Positions 1 through 5,417 are shown, numbered from the stretch's first letter. The stretch: 5,475 bases of DNA from Gracilibacteraceae bacterium (GCA_031255985.1 JAIRRL010000028.1:1-5475); one strand, 5' to 3'. Numbers and translations: made by a program. Notes: generated by a model not told the origin, from the sequence alone.

Positions 1-657
1 TTGGTAACTTCCCTGGAGGAAGGACGCGCCTTGGCGGACGGGGAAGCTGGTCAATATATGCTGAGTCTGCTGCCGGAAAAGGGCATTGAGGGCCTGGCCT
101 TATGGGAACAGGGCTTCCGGGAAATGACCACCGCCAGCAAGGAAATCCGTCTGCCCGCCGATGTGAGCGGCATGAAAATCCGGGTGATGGACAGCCCGAC
201 GTATATCGCCATGTTCAATCACTTGGGCGCGCTGCCTACGGTCACTTCCATGGGCGAACTTTTCACCGCCCTGCAGCAGGGCGCTGTTGACGGACAGGAA
301 AACCCGATCAACACAATCGCCAGCCGCAAATTCAACGAAGTGCAGCAATATCTGATCATGACCCCTCATTCCTACGGCCCTCTGATTTTCGGCGCCAATA
401 AAGCTTTCTTCGACAAATTGCCGGAGGACGTGCAAGCGGCCATCAAAGAAGCGGCGATTGAAAGCCGGGAAGTAGAGCGGCAGGCCGCCCAGGATATTGA
501 CCAGCAGTATGTGGACGGCGATCTGAAGGCCACCATGACCATCATCGAACTGACGGACGATGAAAGAAATCAGTGGCAGGAAGCCGTCGCCGCGGTATAT
601 CCCGAATTCAAAGATATCATCGGCGAGGAAATCTACAAATTATTTGGCATCGACTGA
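1..657 (+). CDS. TRAP transporter solute-binding protein, DctP family (C-terminal part, 5' end cut by window)
   Basis: This is the C-terminal 218 residues of a periplasmic or extracytoplasmic solute receptor that hands a carboxylate to a TRAP membrane permease (DctQ/DctM). Family hallmarks, numbered from the first codon of the window, are GFREMTT (38-44), LPADVSGMKIRV (51-62), GALPTVTSMGELFTALQQG (76-94) and VDGQENP (96-102). Arg40, Arg61 and Asn101 line up by motif and near-identical spacing with the ligand-contacting Arg127, Arg147 and Asn187 of the sialate receptor SiaP; this mapping is from memory. Arg61 is the conserved carboxylate-binding arginine of the family. The N-terminal lobe and signal peptide lie upstream of the window, so the TTG at base 1 is probably an internal Leu codon rather than the start. 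The frame ends in TGA and is followed by an intrinsic terminator. No DctQ or DctM gene follows; if present they lie upstream. The ligand cannot be named beyond a probable carboxylate. Confidence 0.93.
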   Translation: MVTSLEEGRALADGEAGQYMLSLLPEKGIEGLALWEQGFREMTTASKEIRLPADVSGMKIRVMDSPTYIAMFNHLGALPTVTSMGELFTALQQGAVDGQENPINTIASRKFNEVQQYLIMTPHSYGPLIFGANKAFFDKLPEDVQAAIKEAAIESREVERQAAQDIDQQYVDGDLKATMTIIELTDDERNQWQEAVAAVYPEFKDIIGEEIYKLFGID

Positions 658-709
658 ACGGGACTGGCCTGAGCTGTTAAGCCCGGTTCCCTGCAACCGC
701 AACTCAGGC

Positions 710-745
710 GCGCGGGCGCGGCTCCATGTCACGCCCGCGCTTTTT
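710..745 (+). terminator. Intrinsic (rho-independent) terminator after the DctP gene
   Basis: A perfect 9-bp GC-only stem, GCGCGGGCG (710-718) with CGCCCGCGC (732-740), encloses a 13-nt loop and is followed directly by five T (741-745). It lies 52 bp after the DctP stop codon and only 33 bp before the permease ATG. It may act as a partial terminator that sets the ratio of binding protein to permease. Readthrough is inferred; the structure is directly visible. Confidence 0.85.
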
Positions 746-778
746 GCTGATATTCTCCGCTAAAGGAAAACGACGATC

Positions 779-2197
779 ATGAGCTTAAAAAAATTGGGCT
801 ACGTCTGCGCCAGCGCCCTTTTCCTCCTTTGCGCCCTGAACCTGATATTGCTGCGGCCGCTGGCCGGTTTAAACCCCGACGGCCAAATCATTCTGGGCGG
901 GACGGTAATCACCCTCTGGCTCTGGATTTTCAGGCCTTTCCAGCTATCATTCGCGGTCGGGGGCCTCTTTATGGCCATGTTCGCCCTGGCGCGCGGTTTA
1001 GCGCCGGCGGTTGTGTTCGCCGGCTTCACCCAGGCCGCCGTCTGGACACTCGTTCCTGCCCTGTTTTTTGGCTACTGCTTGCACAAAACCGGCCTGGGCC
1101 GGCGGCTGGCCCTGTTTGCCGTCAGGCTTTTCCGCCCTTCCTGCCTGTCTGTGGTGTTCGCCTGCGTCCTCACCGGCGTCCTCCTGAGCCTCCTGACGCC
1201 CTCAATCACCGTGCGCATTGCCATCATGACCCCGATTGCCGTACAATGCTGCGAAATTTTAGCCGTGGAAAAAAATTCCAAGGCAAATTCTCTGGTCATG
1301 CTGACCGCTTTCGCCATGGCGCTGGTTCCCGGCGCCGGCTGGCTTTCCGGCTCATTGTGGGGCCCGATCATCAAGGGCATGATGGACTCAGTCGCGGAAA
1401 CAGAGGGGTTACTGACCTTTTCCTCCTGGAGCGCCGTTCTCTTAGCGCCGGTTTTCATCGTCACGGTTTTGCTCATCACCGGCGGCGTCCTGGCTTTCGC
1501 GCCTAAGCGCGAGCGGCCGGAGCAGGCCGCCCTGAACATCCGTGAACTCCGCCTCGGTCCGCCCAGCCGCGAAGAAATCCTGACCGCCGTCATTTTGGTT
1601 CTGGTCTTCATCTCGTTTCTGACCGGCCGCTGGCACGGCCTGCCTGACGCCGCGATCTGCCTGGCCGCCGTTTTCTGCCTGTTTTCGGCCGGCGTCCTGC
1701 GCGCCCCCGATTTCAACGCCGGCGTCAACTGGGATTTGATCGTGTTCATCGGCATGGCGCTGGGGATGGGCGTCATCTTTTCCGCAGCCGGCGTCACCGA
1801 ATGGCTGGCGCTGCTCATAGTTCCGGCCATAGCGCCGCTTGCCCAAAACCCCTGGCTTTTCTGTTACGCCATGCTCGTTTTGATGTTTGTATGGCGTTTC
1901 GTGGACGTAGCCAATTTTCTTCCGACCATGGCGATCTTAGCCCCGATTTTACCCGCCGTCAGCAAGGCTTATCATATCAGTCCGCTGGTCTGGATCGCTT
2001 TTTTTATCATGGCGGGAAACTCTTTCTTTATGTCCTATCAAAACATGTGGGCCTTGCTGGGCTATTCTTTTGCCGGCGAGAGAGCCTGGCCGGCCAGACA
2101 TCTCGCCCTTTTCGGCCTGTTTTATTTCGCCGCCTGTCTCTTGGCCCTCCTGGCCGCCGTCCCTCTCTGGCTGCGCATGGGGCTTTTCGCCGCTTAA
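779..2197 (+). CDS. DASS/SLC13-family anion (dicarboxylate or sulfate-type) permease
   Basis: This complete 472-residue polytopic inner-membrane protein probably imports a di- or tricarboxylate or another anion by cation symport. Its length is typical of the divalent anion:Na+ symporter family. The sequence is a series of hydrophobic segments, clearest near residues 7-27, 34-52, 55-75, 84-100, 120-140, 171-190, 215-240, 266-282, 290-306, 318-338, 340-355, 358-374, 380-395, 402-418 and 440-470. The family's two-repeat layout shows in LTPSITVRIAIMTPIA (139-154) and, in the second half, in NWDLIVFIGMALGMG (317-331), DVANFLPTMAILAPILP (375-391) and FFMSYQNMWALLGYSFAG (416-433). The start ATG follows an AAAGGAAAA ribosome-binding site near 762-770. 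Neither Na+-binding SNT motif is canonical: PSIT and ANFLPT stand in their places. This argues for a divergent subgroup, and the coupling ion and substrate are uncertain. The gene follows the DctP gene on the same strand and ends exactly where the convergent DUF4446 gene ends. Confidence 0.85.
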   Translation: MSLKKLGYVCASALFLLCALNLILLRPLAGLNPDGQIILGGTVITLWLWIFRPFQLSFAVGGLFMAMFALARGLAPAVVFAGFTQAAVWTLVPALFFGYCLHKTGLGRRLALFAVRLFRPSCLSVVFACVLTGVLLSLLTPSITVRIAIMTPIAVQCCEILAVEKNSKANSLVMLTAFAMALVPGAGWLSGSLWGPIIKGMMDSVAETEGLLTFSSWSAVLLAPVFIVTVLLITGGVLAFAPKRERPEQAALNIRELRLGPPSREEILTAVILVLVFISFLTGRWHGLPDAAICLAAVFCLFSAGVLRAPDFNAGVNWDLIVFIGMALGMGVIFSAAGVTEWLALLIVPAIAPLAQNPWLFCYAMLVLMFVWRFVDVANFLPTMAILAPILPAVSKAYHISPLVWIAFFIMAGNSFFMSYQNMWALLGYSFAGERAWPARHLALFGLFYFAACLLALLAAVPLWLRMGLFAA

Positions 2198-2686
2198 TTA
2201 AACCCGCAGCCCGCGCAGAGCTTTTTGTACCGCCCGATCTTCCTCCGGCAAAAGACGGGTTTTGGCCGTCCCTTTTTCGATGGCCCGCACATACAGGCGG
2301 CATTCCTCCACGGTTTGGATGCTTGTGAGCAGGAGCCCGCTGCCTTCCTGATCAAGAAAAGTGAGGGCAAAACTGAGTTCGCCCCCCATTTTTTCCGACG
2401 AATTAAAGCGCACCAGTTCCATACTGTCCTTGCTATTGCGCGCTTTGGCCTCAAGTTGGCCGAGACGGGTGGAATGCGCGCCCAACTCCAGCCTGATCTC
2501 ATCTGTCTGACGCAAATTCGCCTGCAGCAGTTCGTCCAATGATTTGCCGGACATGAATTTTTCCAGCGCTACATACGCTCTTTGAAATTTGGCCGCGCGG
2601 CGCCACAGAAGCACCACTGCGATCAGGGTTATAAATGACAGAACTCCAAGTCCGGCCAGCGCCGGCCCCATAACGTTTTCCCACAT
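2198..2686 (-). CDS. DUF4446 family membrane-anchored protein, third gene of the par operon
   Basis: A 162-residue protein of unknown function, recognised as DUF4446, a family commonly encoded just after parB in Bacillota. An N-terminal membrane anchor spans about residues 7-28 (GPALAGLGVLSFITLIAVVLLW) and is followed by RR, suggesting a cytoplasmic C-terminus. A predicted helical or coiled-coil stretch covers about 33-85 and includes SLDELLQANLRQTDEIRLEL. The conserved C-terminal domain (about 91-160) contains LVRFNSSEKMGGELSFALTF, LLLTSIQTVEECRLYVRAI and LLPEEDRAVQKAL. The ATG is preceded by GGAGAGGAAATC, a good ribosome-binding site. It lies 75 bp downstream of parB with no visible terminator between, so cotranscription with parAB is likely. 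A link to segregation or cell envelope work is suggested by position only. Its TAA directly abuts the stop codon of the convergent permease gene. Confidence 0.85.
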   Translation of the reverse strand: MWENVMGPALAGLGVLSFITLIAVVLLWRRAAKFQRAYVALEKFMSGKSLDELLQANLRQTDEIRLELGAHSTRLGQLEAKARNSKDSMELVRFNSSEKMGGELSFALTFLDQEGSGLLLTSIQTVEECRLYVRAIEKGTAKTRLLPEEDRAVQKALRGLRV

Positions 2687-2725
2687 GATTTCCTCTCTCC
2701 GTTCGTATCCGAATCCGTAAGCGAA

Positions 2726-2767
2726 TTCTATTCTACTCCATCTTATCTACTTCATCTTATCCTACTC
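2726..2767 (-). repeat. Three imperfect 14-bp tandem repeats spanning the parB stop codon
   Basis: Read on the minus strand, the units are GAGTAGGATAAGAT (2767-2754), GAAGTAGATAAGAT (2753-2740) and GGAGTAGAATAGAA (2739-2726). The first unit contains the parB stop codon TAG (2764-2762), and the others reproduce that context just downstream. The array fills more than half of the 75-bp parB-DUF4446 gap. It may be the product of replication slippage, and no function is evident. Confidence 0.7.
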
Positions 2768-3667
2768 TATATCGACCTGCCAAAGTTCGAGCAGGCGGTT
2801 CAGTTCCTCCGTGGAATAATAGTAGATTTCAATTTTGCCTTTGGTTTCATCGCCCTTGACGAAAACGCGGGTTTGCAGCGATTTTTGCAGTTCTTCCGCT
2901 AAATTGGCCACGGCGGAAGATTTGTTTCTCAAGCGGCGGGGCAAAGCTCTTTTTCCCGCCCCGGCCTTCTCCGTTTCTCCGCGGCGGGCTTCTTCTTCCT
3001 CCTGCCGCAAAAAAGCAATCCGCTCTTCGGTTTCCCGCACTGACCAGCCTTCCGCCGCCACCCGCGCCGCTATTTTTTCCTGTGCGGCCTGTTCCGGCAG
3101 CGACAGCAGGGCCTTGGCGTGGCCGGAGGTTAGTTCGCCGGTGTTCAGAAGCGAGAGTACGGGAACGGGAAGCTGGATTATGCGCAGCAGATTGGCCACG
3201 GTCGAACGGGCTTTTCCCACCCGCTGCGCCACCTGTTCCTGCGTCAGCCCGTATTGCTCGATCAGGCGGGCGTAGGCCGCCCCTTCCTCCGCCGGCAGCA
3301 GGTCGGCTCTTTGCACGTTTTCCACGATGGCCATTTCCGTCATTTCCAGTTCGCTGCAGTCTATGACTATACATTTGATGGTCTCGCGATTCAGCAGTTT
3401 GCAGGCGCGAAAACGCCGTTCGCCGGCGATGAGGCGATAGCCGTCGCCATCAGGCCTGACCAGGACAGGCTGCACCAGGCCGACCGCCTGAATCGAATCC
3501 GCCAGCTCTCTGATTTTTTGCTGATCAAAATCACGCCGCGGCTGCTCCGGGTTGGAGCTAATATCCCGCAGAAAGATTTCCCTTATTTCGTCCGCCGCCT
3601 GCTCCGGCATCAGGGCGTCCAAACCTTTTCCCAGCGCGCTCCGTCCCGCTCCCGTTCGTTTAGCCAC
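2762..3667 (-). CDS. parB: Chromosome partitioning protein ParB (Spo0J family), parS-binding CTPase clamp
   Basis: A complete 301-residue ParB that binds parS, hydrolyses CTP and spreads as a sliding clamp to organise the origin region for segregation. An N-terminal ParA-stimulating motif, ALGKGLDALM, lies at 11-20. The CTP-binding N domain contains NPEQPRRDF (39-47), GLVQPVLVRP (63-72), GERRFRA (82-88) and ENVQRADLLPAEE (116-128), matching the canonical nucleotide-contact boxes. The parS-reading helix-turn-helix is TQEQVAQRVGKARSTVANLL (142-161). A charged linker (about 220-248) leads to the C-terminal dimerisation domain (about 250-301). The GTG start has a near-perfect AAGGAGGT ribosome-binding site 8 nt upstream and overlaps the parA end by 8 bp, implying translational coupling. 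A parS site lies in the same locus, upstream of parA. All core motifs look intact. Confidence 0.97.
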   Translation of the reverse strand: MAKRTGAGRSALGKGLDALMPEQAADEIREIFLRDISSNPEQPRRDFDQQKIRELADSIQAVGLVQPVLVRPDGDGYRLIAGERRFRACKLLNRETIKCIVIDCSELEMTEMAIVENVQRADLLPAEEGAAYARLIEQYGLTQEQVAQRVGKARSTVANLLRIIQLPVPVLSLLNTGELTSGHAKALLSLPEQAAQEKIAARVAAEGWSVRETEERIAFLRQEEEEARRGETEKAGAGKRALPRRLRNKSSAVANLAEELQKSLQTRVFVKGDETKGKIEIYYYSTEELNRLLELWQVDIE

Positions 3668-4421
3668 GCTCCAAGACCTCCTTCGCCAATTCTCTGTACA
3701 CCTCCGCGCCGCGGGATTTGGCGTCGTACAGCACGATCGGCTGCCCGAAGCTGGGCGCTTCGCTTAAACGCACGTTGCGCGGAATAATCGTCTGAAACAT
3801 TTTTTCCTTAAAATACGCTCTCACTTCTTCTATCACCTGATTGCCCAAATTCGTGCGCGCGTCAAACATCGTCATCAGCACCCCGAAAATCCGCAGACGG
3901 TTGTTCATGGTTCGCCGCACGCGGTCAACCGTGCTGACGAGCAAACCCAACCCCTCCAGGGCGTAATATTCGCACTGAATGGGGATCAGGACTTCCGTGG
4001 CCGCGCAGAGCGCGTTCAAAGTGAGCAGGCCCAATGACGGCGGGCAGTCGATAAAAATGTAATCAAATTTGTCCCGGTACTCCTCCAGCGCGTTTTTCAG
4101 GCAGTTCTCCCTATGTTCCATTCCCACCAGTTCGATCTCCGCGCCGGCAAGTTCGATTCGCGCCGGGGCCACTTTCATGTGGCGCTGTTCCGTCGTCAGC
4201 AGAACGCTGTCCAGCGGCTCGCCGTCTATGACCACATTATAGACGCAACGGCCGAGTCTCTGTTTGACAATGCCGCAGCCACTGGTGGCGTTTCCCTGCG
4301 GGTCAAAATCCACCAACAGGACGTTGCGCCCCTTCTCCGCCAAAGCCGAGGACAAATTCACCGCCGTCGTTGTCTTTGCGACGCCGCCCTTTTGATTCGC
4401 TATCGCTATTATTCGCCCCAA
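3660..4421 (-). CDS. parA: Chromosome partitioning ATPase ParA (Soj family) with KGGVAKTT Walker A variant
   Basis: A complete 253-residue ParA/MinD-type ATPase, the same length as Bacillus subtilis Soj and alignable to it without gaps at the key residues. It binds DNA as an ATP dimer and works with ParB in origin segregation; in some Bacillota it also regulates DnaA. Visible motifs are the deviant Walker A KGGVAKTT (11-18, signature Lys11, catalytic-loop Lys16), LLVDFDPQGNAT (35-46, Asp40), the Walker B-like FIDCPPSLG (123-131), and the DNA-contact positions Arg189 and Arg218 in IPRNVRLSEAP (213-223). The usual second-to-last Walker A glycine is Ala15 (codon GCA). Translation starts at TTG: an in-frame TAG lies six codons upstream with no ATG or GTG between, and GGAG stands 8 nt before the TTG. 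It is first in the parA-parB-DUF4446 operon and overlaps parB by 8 bp. Confidence 0.97.
   Translation of the reverse strand: MGRIIAIANQKGGVAKTTTAVNLSSALAEKGRNVLLVDFDPQGNATSGCGIVKQRLGRCVYNVVIDGEPLDSVLLTTEQRHMKVAPARIELAGAEIELVGMEHRENCLKNALEEYRDKFDYIFIDCPPSLGLLTLNALCAATEVLIPIQCEYYALEGLGLLVSTVDRVRRTMNNRLRIFGVLMTMFDARTNLGNQVIEEVRAYFKEKMFQTIIPRNVRLSEAPSFGQPIVLYDAKSRGAEVYRELAKEVLERG
3676..3683 (-). promoter_or_regulatory. Ribosome-binding site of parB, inside the parA coding sequence
   Basis: AAGGAGGT on the minus strand lies 8 nt before the GTG of parB. It is nearly the full anti-Shine-Dalgarno complement and fixes the parB start at GTG 3667-3665, within the last codons of parA. Confidence 0.9.
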
Positions 4422-4429
4422 AGCATCAT

Positions 4430-4433
4430 CTCC
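4430..4433 (-). promoter_or_regulatory. Ribosome-binding site supporting the TTG start of parA
   Basis: GGAG on the minus strand lies 8 nt upstream of TTG 4421-4419. Together with the in-frame TAG at 4439-4437 and the absence of another start codon between, it fixes the unusual TTG start. Confidence 0.75.
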
Positions 4434-4440
4434 ATTCTAG

Positions 4441-4723
4441 TTCATTGCTATGTTTAGCCGGCCGTTTTTTGTTTTCAGACTTGATAATAATTATTATACA
4501 TTATTTCTGAAGAAAAGAAACGCCGAATCGCTCATTCATAAAAATTATTTTTGTCTTCCTGTTCAAAGGATAGCGTTCTCGTCTCGCGGCCATTGTTCGG
4601 AGCCATGGGATCCGCGTATGGAAAAAGGCATGAAACGGATGACGCCGCTTCGCTCGCAGAAACGATATTCAAGAAGATTTGATTGAAATACGATTTTGGG
4701 GCGTTAAGAAAATCCGGAAGGCG
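4441..4723. other. Gene-free stretch upstream of parA
   Basis: Apart from the promoter candidate and its palindrome, I see no convincing gene here. The stretch 4475-4560 is AT-rich. Bases 4585-4616 run CGCGGCCATTGTTC then GGAGCCATGGGATCCGCG. They resemble, in inverse orientation and with gaps, the REP-like element at 4842-4902, and may be a decayed copy. Confidence 0.5.
4493..4521 (-). promoter_or_regulatory. Candidate promoter of the par operon
   Basis: A perfect TATAAT (-10) sits at 4498-4493 on the minus strand, preceded directly by TG. The -35 candidates at 16-17 bp spacing (GTTTCT or TTTCTT near 4521-4515) are poor. The predicted leader to the parA TTG is about 65 nt. The -10 overlaps a 14-bp palindrome, ATAATAATTATTAT (4484-4497), a possible regulator site. 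The AT-rich context could produce such a match by chance. Confidence 0.45.
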
Positions 4724-4776
4724 CTAAAGCGGACTGACGCCCGCAACCCAAAACTCAAGCGCGTCGTCCGCTTTAG
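4724..4776. repeat. Long hairpin: 16-bp stem with one bulge
   Basis: CTAAAGCGGAC (4724-4734) pairs perfectly with GTCCGCTTTAG (4766-4776). After a bulged T at 4735 the stem continues as GACGC (4736-4740) with GCGTC (4761-4765). The loop is about 20 nt. No T-run follows on either strand, so it is not a typical terminator. It could be a structured RNA, a REP-type palindrome or a DNA cruciform; the sequence does not decide. Confidence 0.75.
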
Positions 4777-4784
4777 TCTTATTG

Positions 4785-4831
4785 ATGATTCACTCTGCGC
4801 GCCTCGGCGCGGCGCGCGCAGAGTGAATCAT
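4785..4831. repeat. Long perfect hairpin, 18-bp stem
   Basis: ATGATTCACTCTGCGCGC (4785-4802) is perfectly complementary to GCGCGCAGAGTGAATCAT (4814-4831), with an 11-nt GC-rich loop. It begins 8 bp after the previous hairpin. It lacks a T-run, and no open frame explains the symmetry. It is possibly the mobile or REP-like part of an intergenic repeat family. Confidence 0.8.
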
Positions 4832-4841
4832 TCGTGGAGAG

Positions 4842-4902
4842 GCGGGCTGGAAGCCCGCGATCCCAGGATGAGCCTGAAGCGTGAGCAATGGGAGCCGCGA
4901 AC
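4842..4902. repeat. REP-like element with GGA-loop hairpin
   Basis: GCGGGCT (4842-4848), loop GGA, AGCCCGC (4852-4858) forms a tight 7-bp hairpin, followed by CGATCCCAGGATGAGCCTG and a tail to GGAGCCGCGAAC near 4902. Translated shadows of such sequences give peptides like GSRASSPP and AGFQPA, which I associate with short repeats often mis-annotated as genes (from memory, not checked). This supports an interspersed repeat. A possible degraded inverse copy lies at 4585-4616. Confidence 0.5.
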
Positions 4903-4911
4903 GGTAATATT

Positions 4912-4943
4912 TTTGTCTGTGTTCCACGTGGAACACAGACAAA
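4912..4943. promoter_or_regulatory. parS: parS centromere site within a 32-bp perfect palindrome
   Basis: The core TGTTCCACGTGGAACA (4920-4935) is a perfect 16-bp palindrome. It matches the chromosomal parS consensus TGTTNCACGTGAAACA except for the symmetric G at position 12, a form I recall from pseudomonad parS. ParB nucleates here and spreads. The symmetry continues without mismatch for 8 bp on each side, through TTTGTCTG and CAGACAAA, and breaks at 4911/4944. It lies about 500 bp upstream of the parA start. It is the only good parS match I see in the window. Confidence 0.92.
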
Positions 4944-4945
4944 GG

Positions 4946-5001
4946 CAGCGGCAGCGGCAGAGACAGAGACAGAGACAGAGACAGAGACAGAGACAGAGAC
5001 A
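4946..5001 (+). repeat. Hexanucleotide tandem array (CAGCGG)2(CAGAGA)7
   Basis: Two CAGCGG units (4946-4957) are followed by seven perfect CAGAGA units (4958-4999) and a partial one. The array starts two bases after the parS palindrome. From 4944 to 5010 the plus strand contains no T. It encodes Arg-Gln repeats in one frame, but no gene signature supports translation. Copy number is probably variable by slippage. Confidence 0.9.
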
Positions 5002-5147
5002 AGCGCGGGGTTTTACGACGGGACAGCGGAGAGCAGGTAGTAGGGAGTGGGGTACAGAGACGGGAGACGGGAGGCGCGGTACGCCGAGGGCGGCGTCCCC
5101 TACAGAGGCAAGGGACAAGGGACAAGGACGGAGCCGGGGTAACATAT
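5002..5147. other. Purine-rich, T-poor non-coding stretch
   Basis: The plus strand is mostly G and A, with short repetitive runs such as AAGGGAC at 5110-5116 and 5117-5123 and a third shortened copy at 5124-5129. A 6-bp hairpin, ACGCCG-AGGG-CGGCGT, lies at 5081-5096. No gene, promoter or RNA family is recognised. The strand asymmetry between parS and the AT-rich block is notable. Confidence 0.5.
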
Positions 5148-5171
5148 ATGGCGAATGAAGCGGAGATATCG

Positions 5172-5207
5172 TTACCATGTAAATATACATGTATATTTAC
5201 ATTGTAA
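5172..5207. repeat. Extended AT-rich palindrome
   Basis: A perfect 26-bp palindrome covers 5177-5202, with arms ATGTAAATATACA and TGTATATTTACAT. Beyond one mismatched pair (5176/5203) the symmetry resumes with TTAC (5172-5175) and GTAA (5204-5207). Its half-site shares TGTAAATAT with the direct repeats that follow, so it may be a double binding site for the same protein. Confidence 0.8.
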
Positions 5208-5360
5208 AATAGTTATATTATATGTAAATATCATGCTAATATACTGTAAATATTATGCAAACAAACAGAAAATATTCCATGAAAATTATATAATTATTAT
5301 GTAAATTTACAGTAGATATAATATAAATTTGCCGAATATATGGTGTAAATATCATGCAAA
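5178..5360 (+). repeat. Iteron-like array of TGTAAATAT(C/T)ATGCAAA motifs in an 82% A+T block
   Basis: Near-identical 17-mers lie at 5223-5239 (TGTAAATATCATGCTAA), 5245-5261 (TGTAAATATTATGCAAA) and 5344-5360 (TGTAAATATCATGCAAA). Shorter relatives begin at 5178 (inside the palindrome) and at 5300 (TGTAAATTTACA). The five start-to-start distances are 45, 22, 55 and 44 bp, close to multiples of 11, which places the motifs on one face of the helix. Bases 5171-5340 contain 31 G/C in 170. This is either an array of binding sites for one protein at an origin, or an operator array. Confidence 0.65.
5294..5322 (+). promoter_or_regulatory. Candidate rightward promoter with operator in the spacer
   Basis: A perfect TATAAT lies at 5317-5322. 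A weak -35 (TTATTA, 5294-5299) stands exactly 17 bp upstream. The 12-bp palindrome TGTAAATTTACA (5300-5311) occupies the spacer, a common operator position. Transcription would start about 90 nt before the possible start codon at 5418. Such matches are expected in an 82% A+T block, so support is limited. Confidence 0.3.
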
Positions 5361-5417
5361 TGCGCCGAAAATTTTAACAAACAGGAGCGTGCAGGAAACG
5401 CGCGGGAAGGTTTTATT

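Noticed and set aside
3312..3330. Possible second parS inside parB (GTTTTCCACGATGG)
   Set aside because: Only one half resembles parS; the palindrome is broken.
4409..4435. Tiny minus-strand leader frame MEMMLWGE overlapping the parA start
   Set aside because: Eight codons with no ribosome-binding site of its own; the GGAG is better used by the parA TTG.
4447..4466. GCCGGCCG followed by a T-run near the parA leader as a plus-strand terminator
   Set aside because: The GC palindrome has no loop and is too short for a convincing stem; no upstream plus-strand gene needs it.
4450..4686. Plus-strand frame of 78 codons upstream of parA
   Set aside because: It overlaps the par promoter region and AT-rich DNA, with no ribosome-binding site and no recognisable protein features.
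4679..5158. Long plus-strand frame (159 codons) across the hairpins, parS and hexamer array, with similar frames on the minus strand
   Set aside because: It is built from Arg-Gln hexamer repeats and REP-like shadows, crosses parS and three hairpins, and has no ribosome-binding site or recognisable domain.
5148..5207. 19-codon plus-strand frame entering the AT-rich palindrome
   Set aside because: Poorly placed ribosome-binding site and an end inside the repeats; probably chance.
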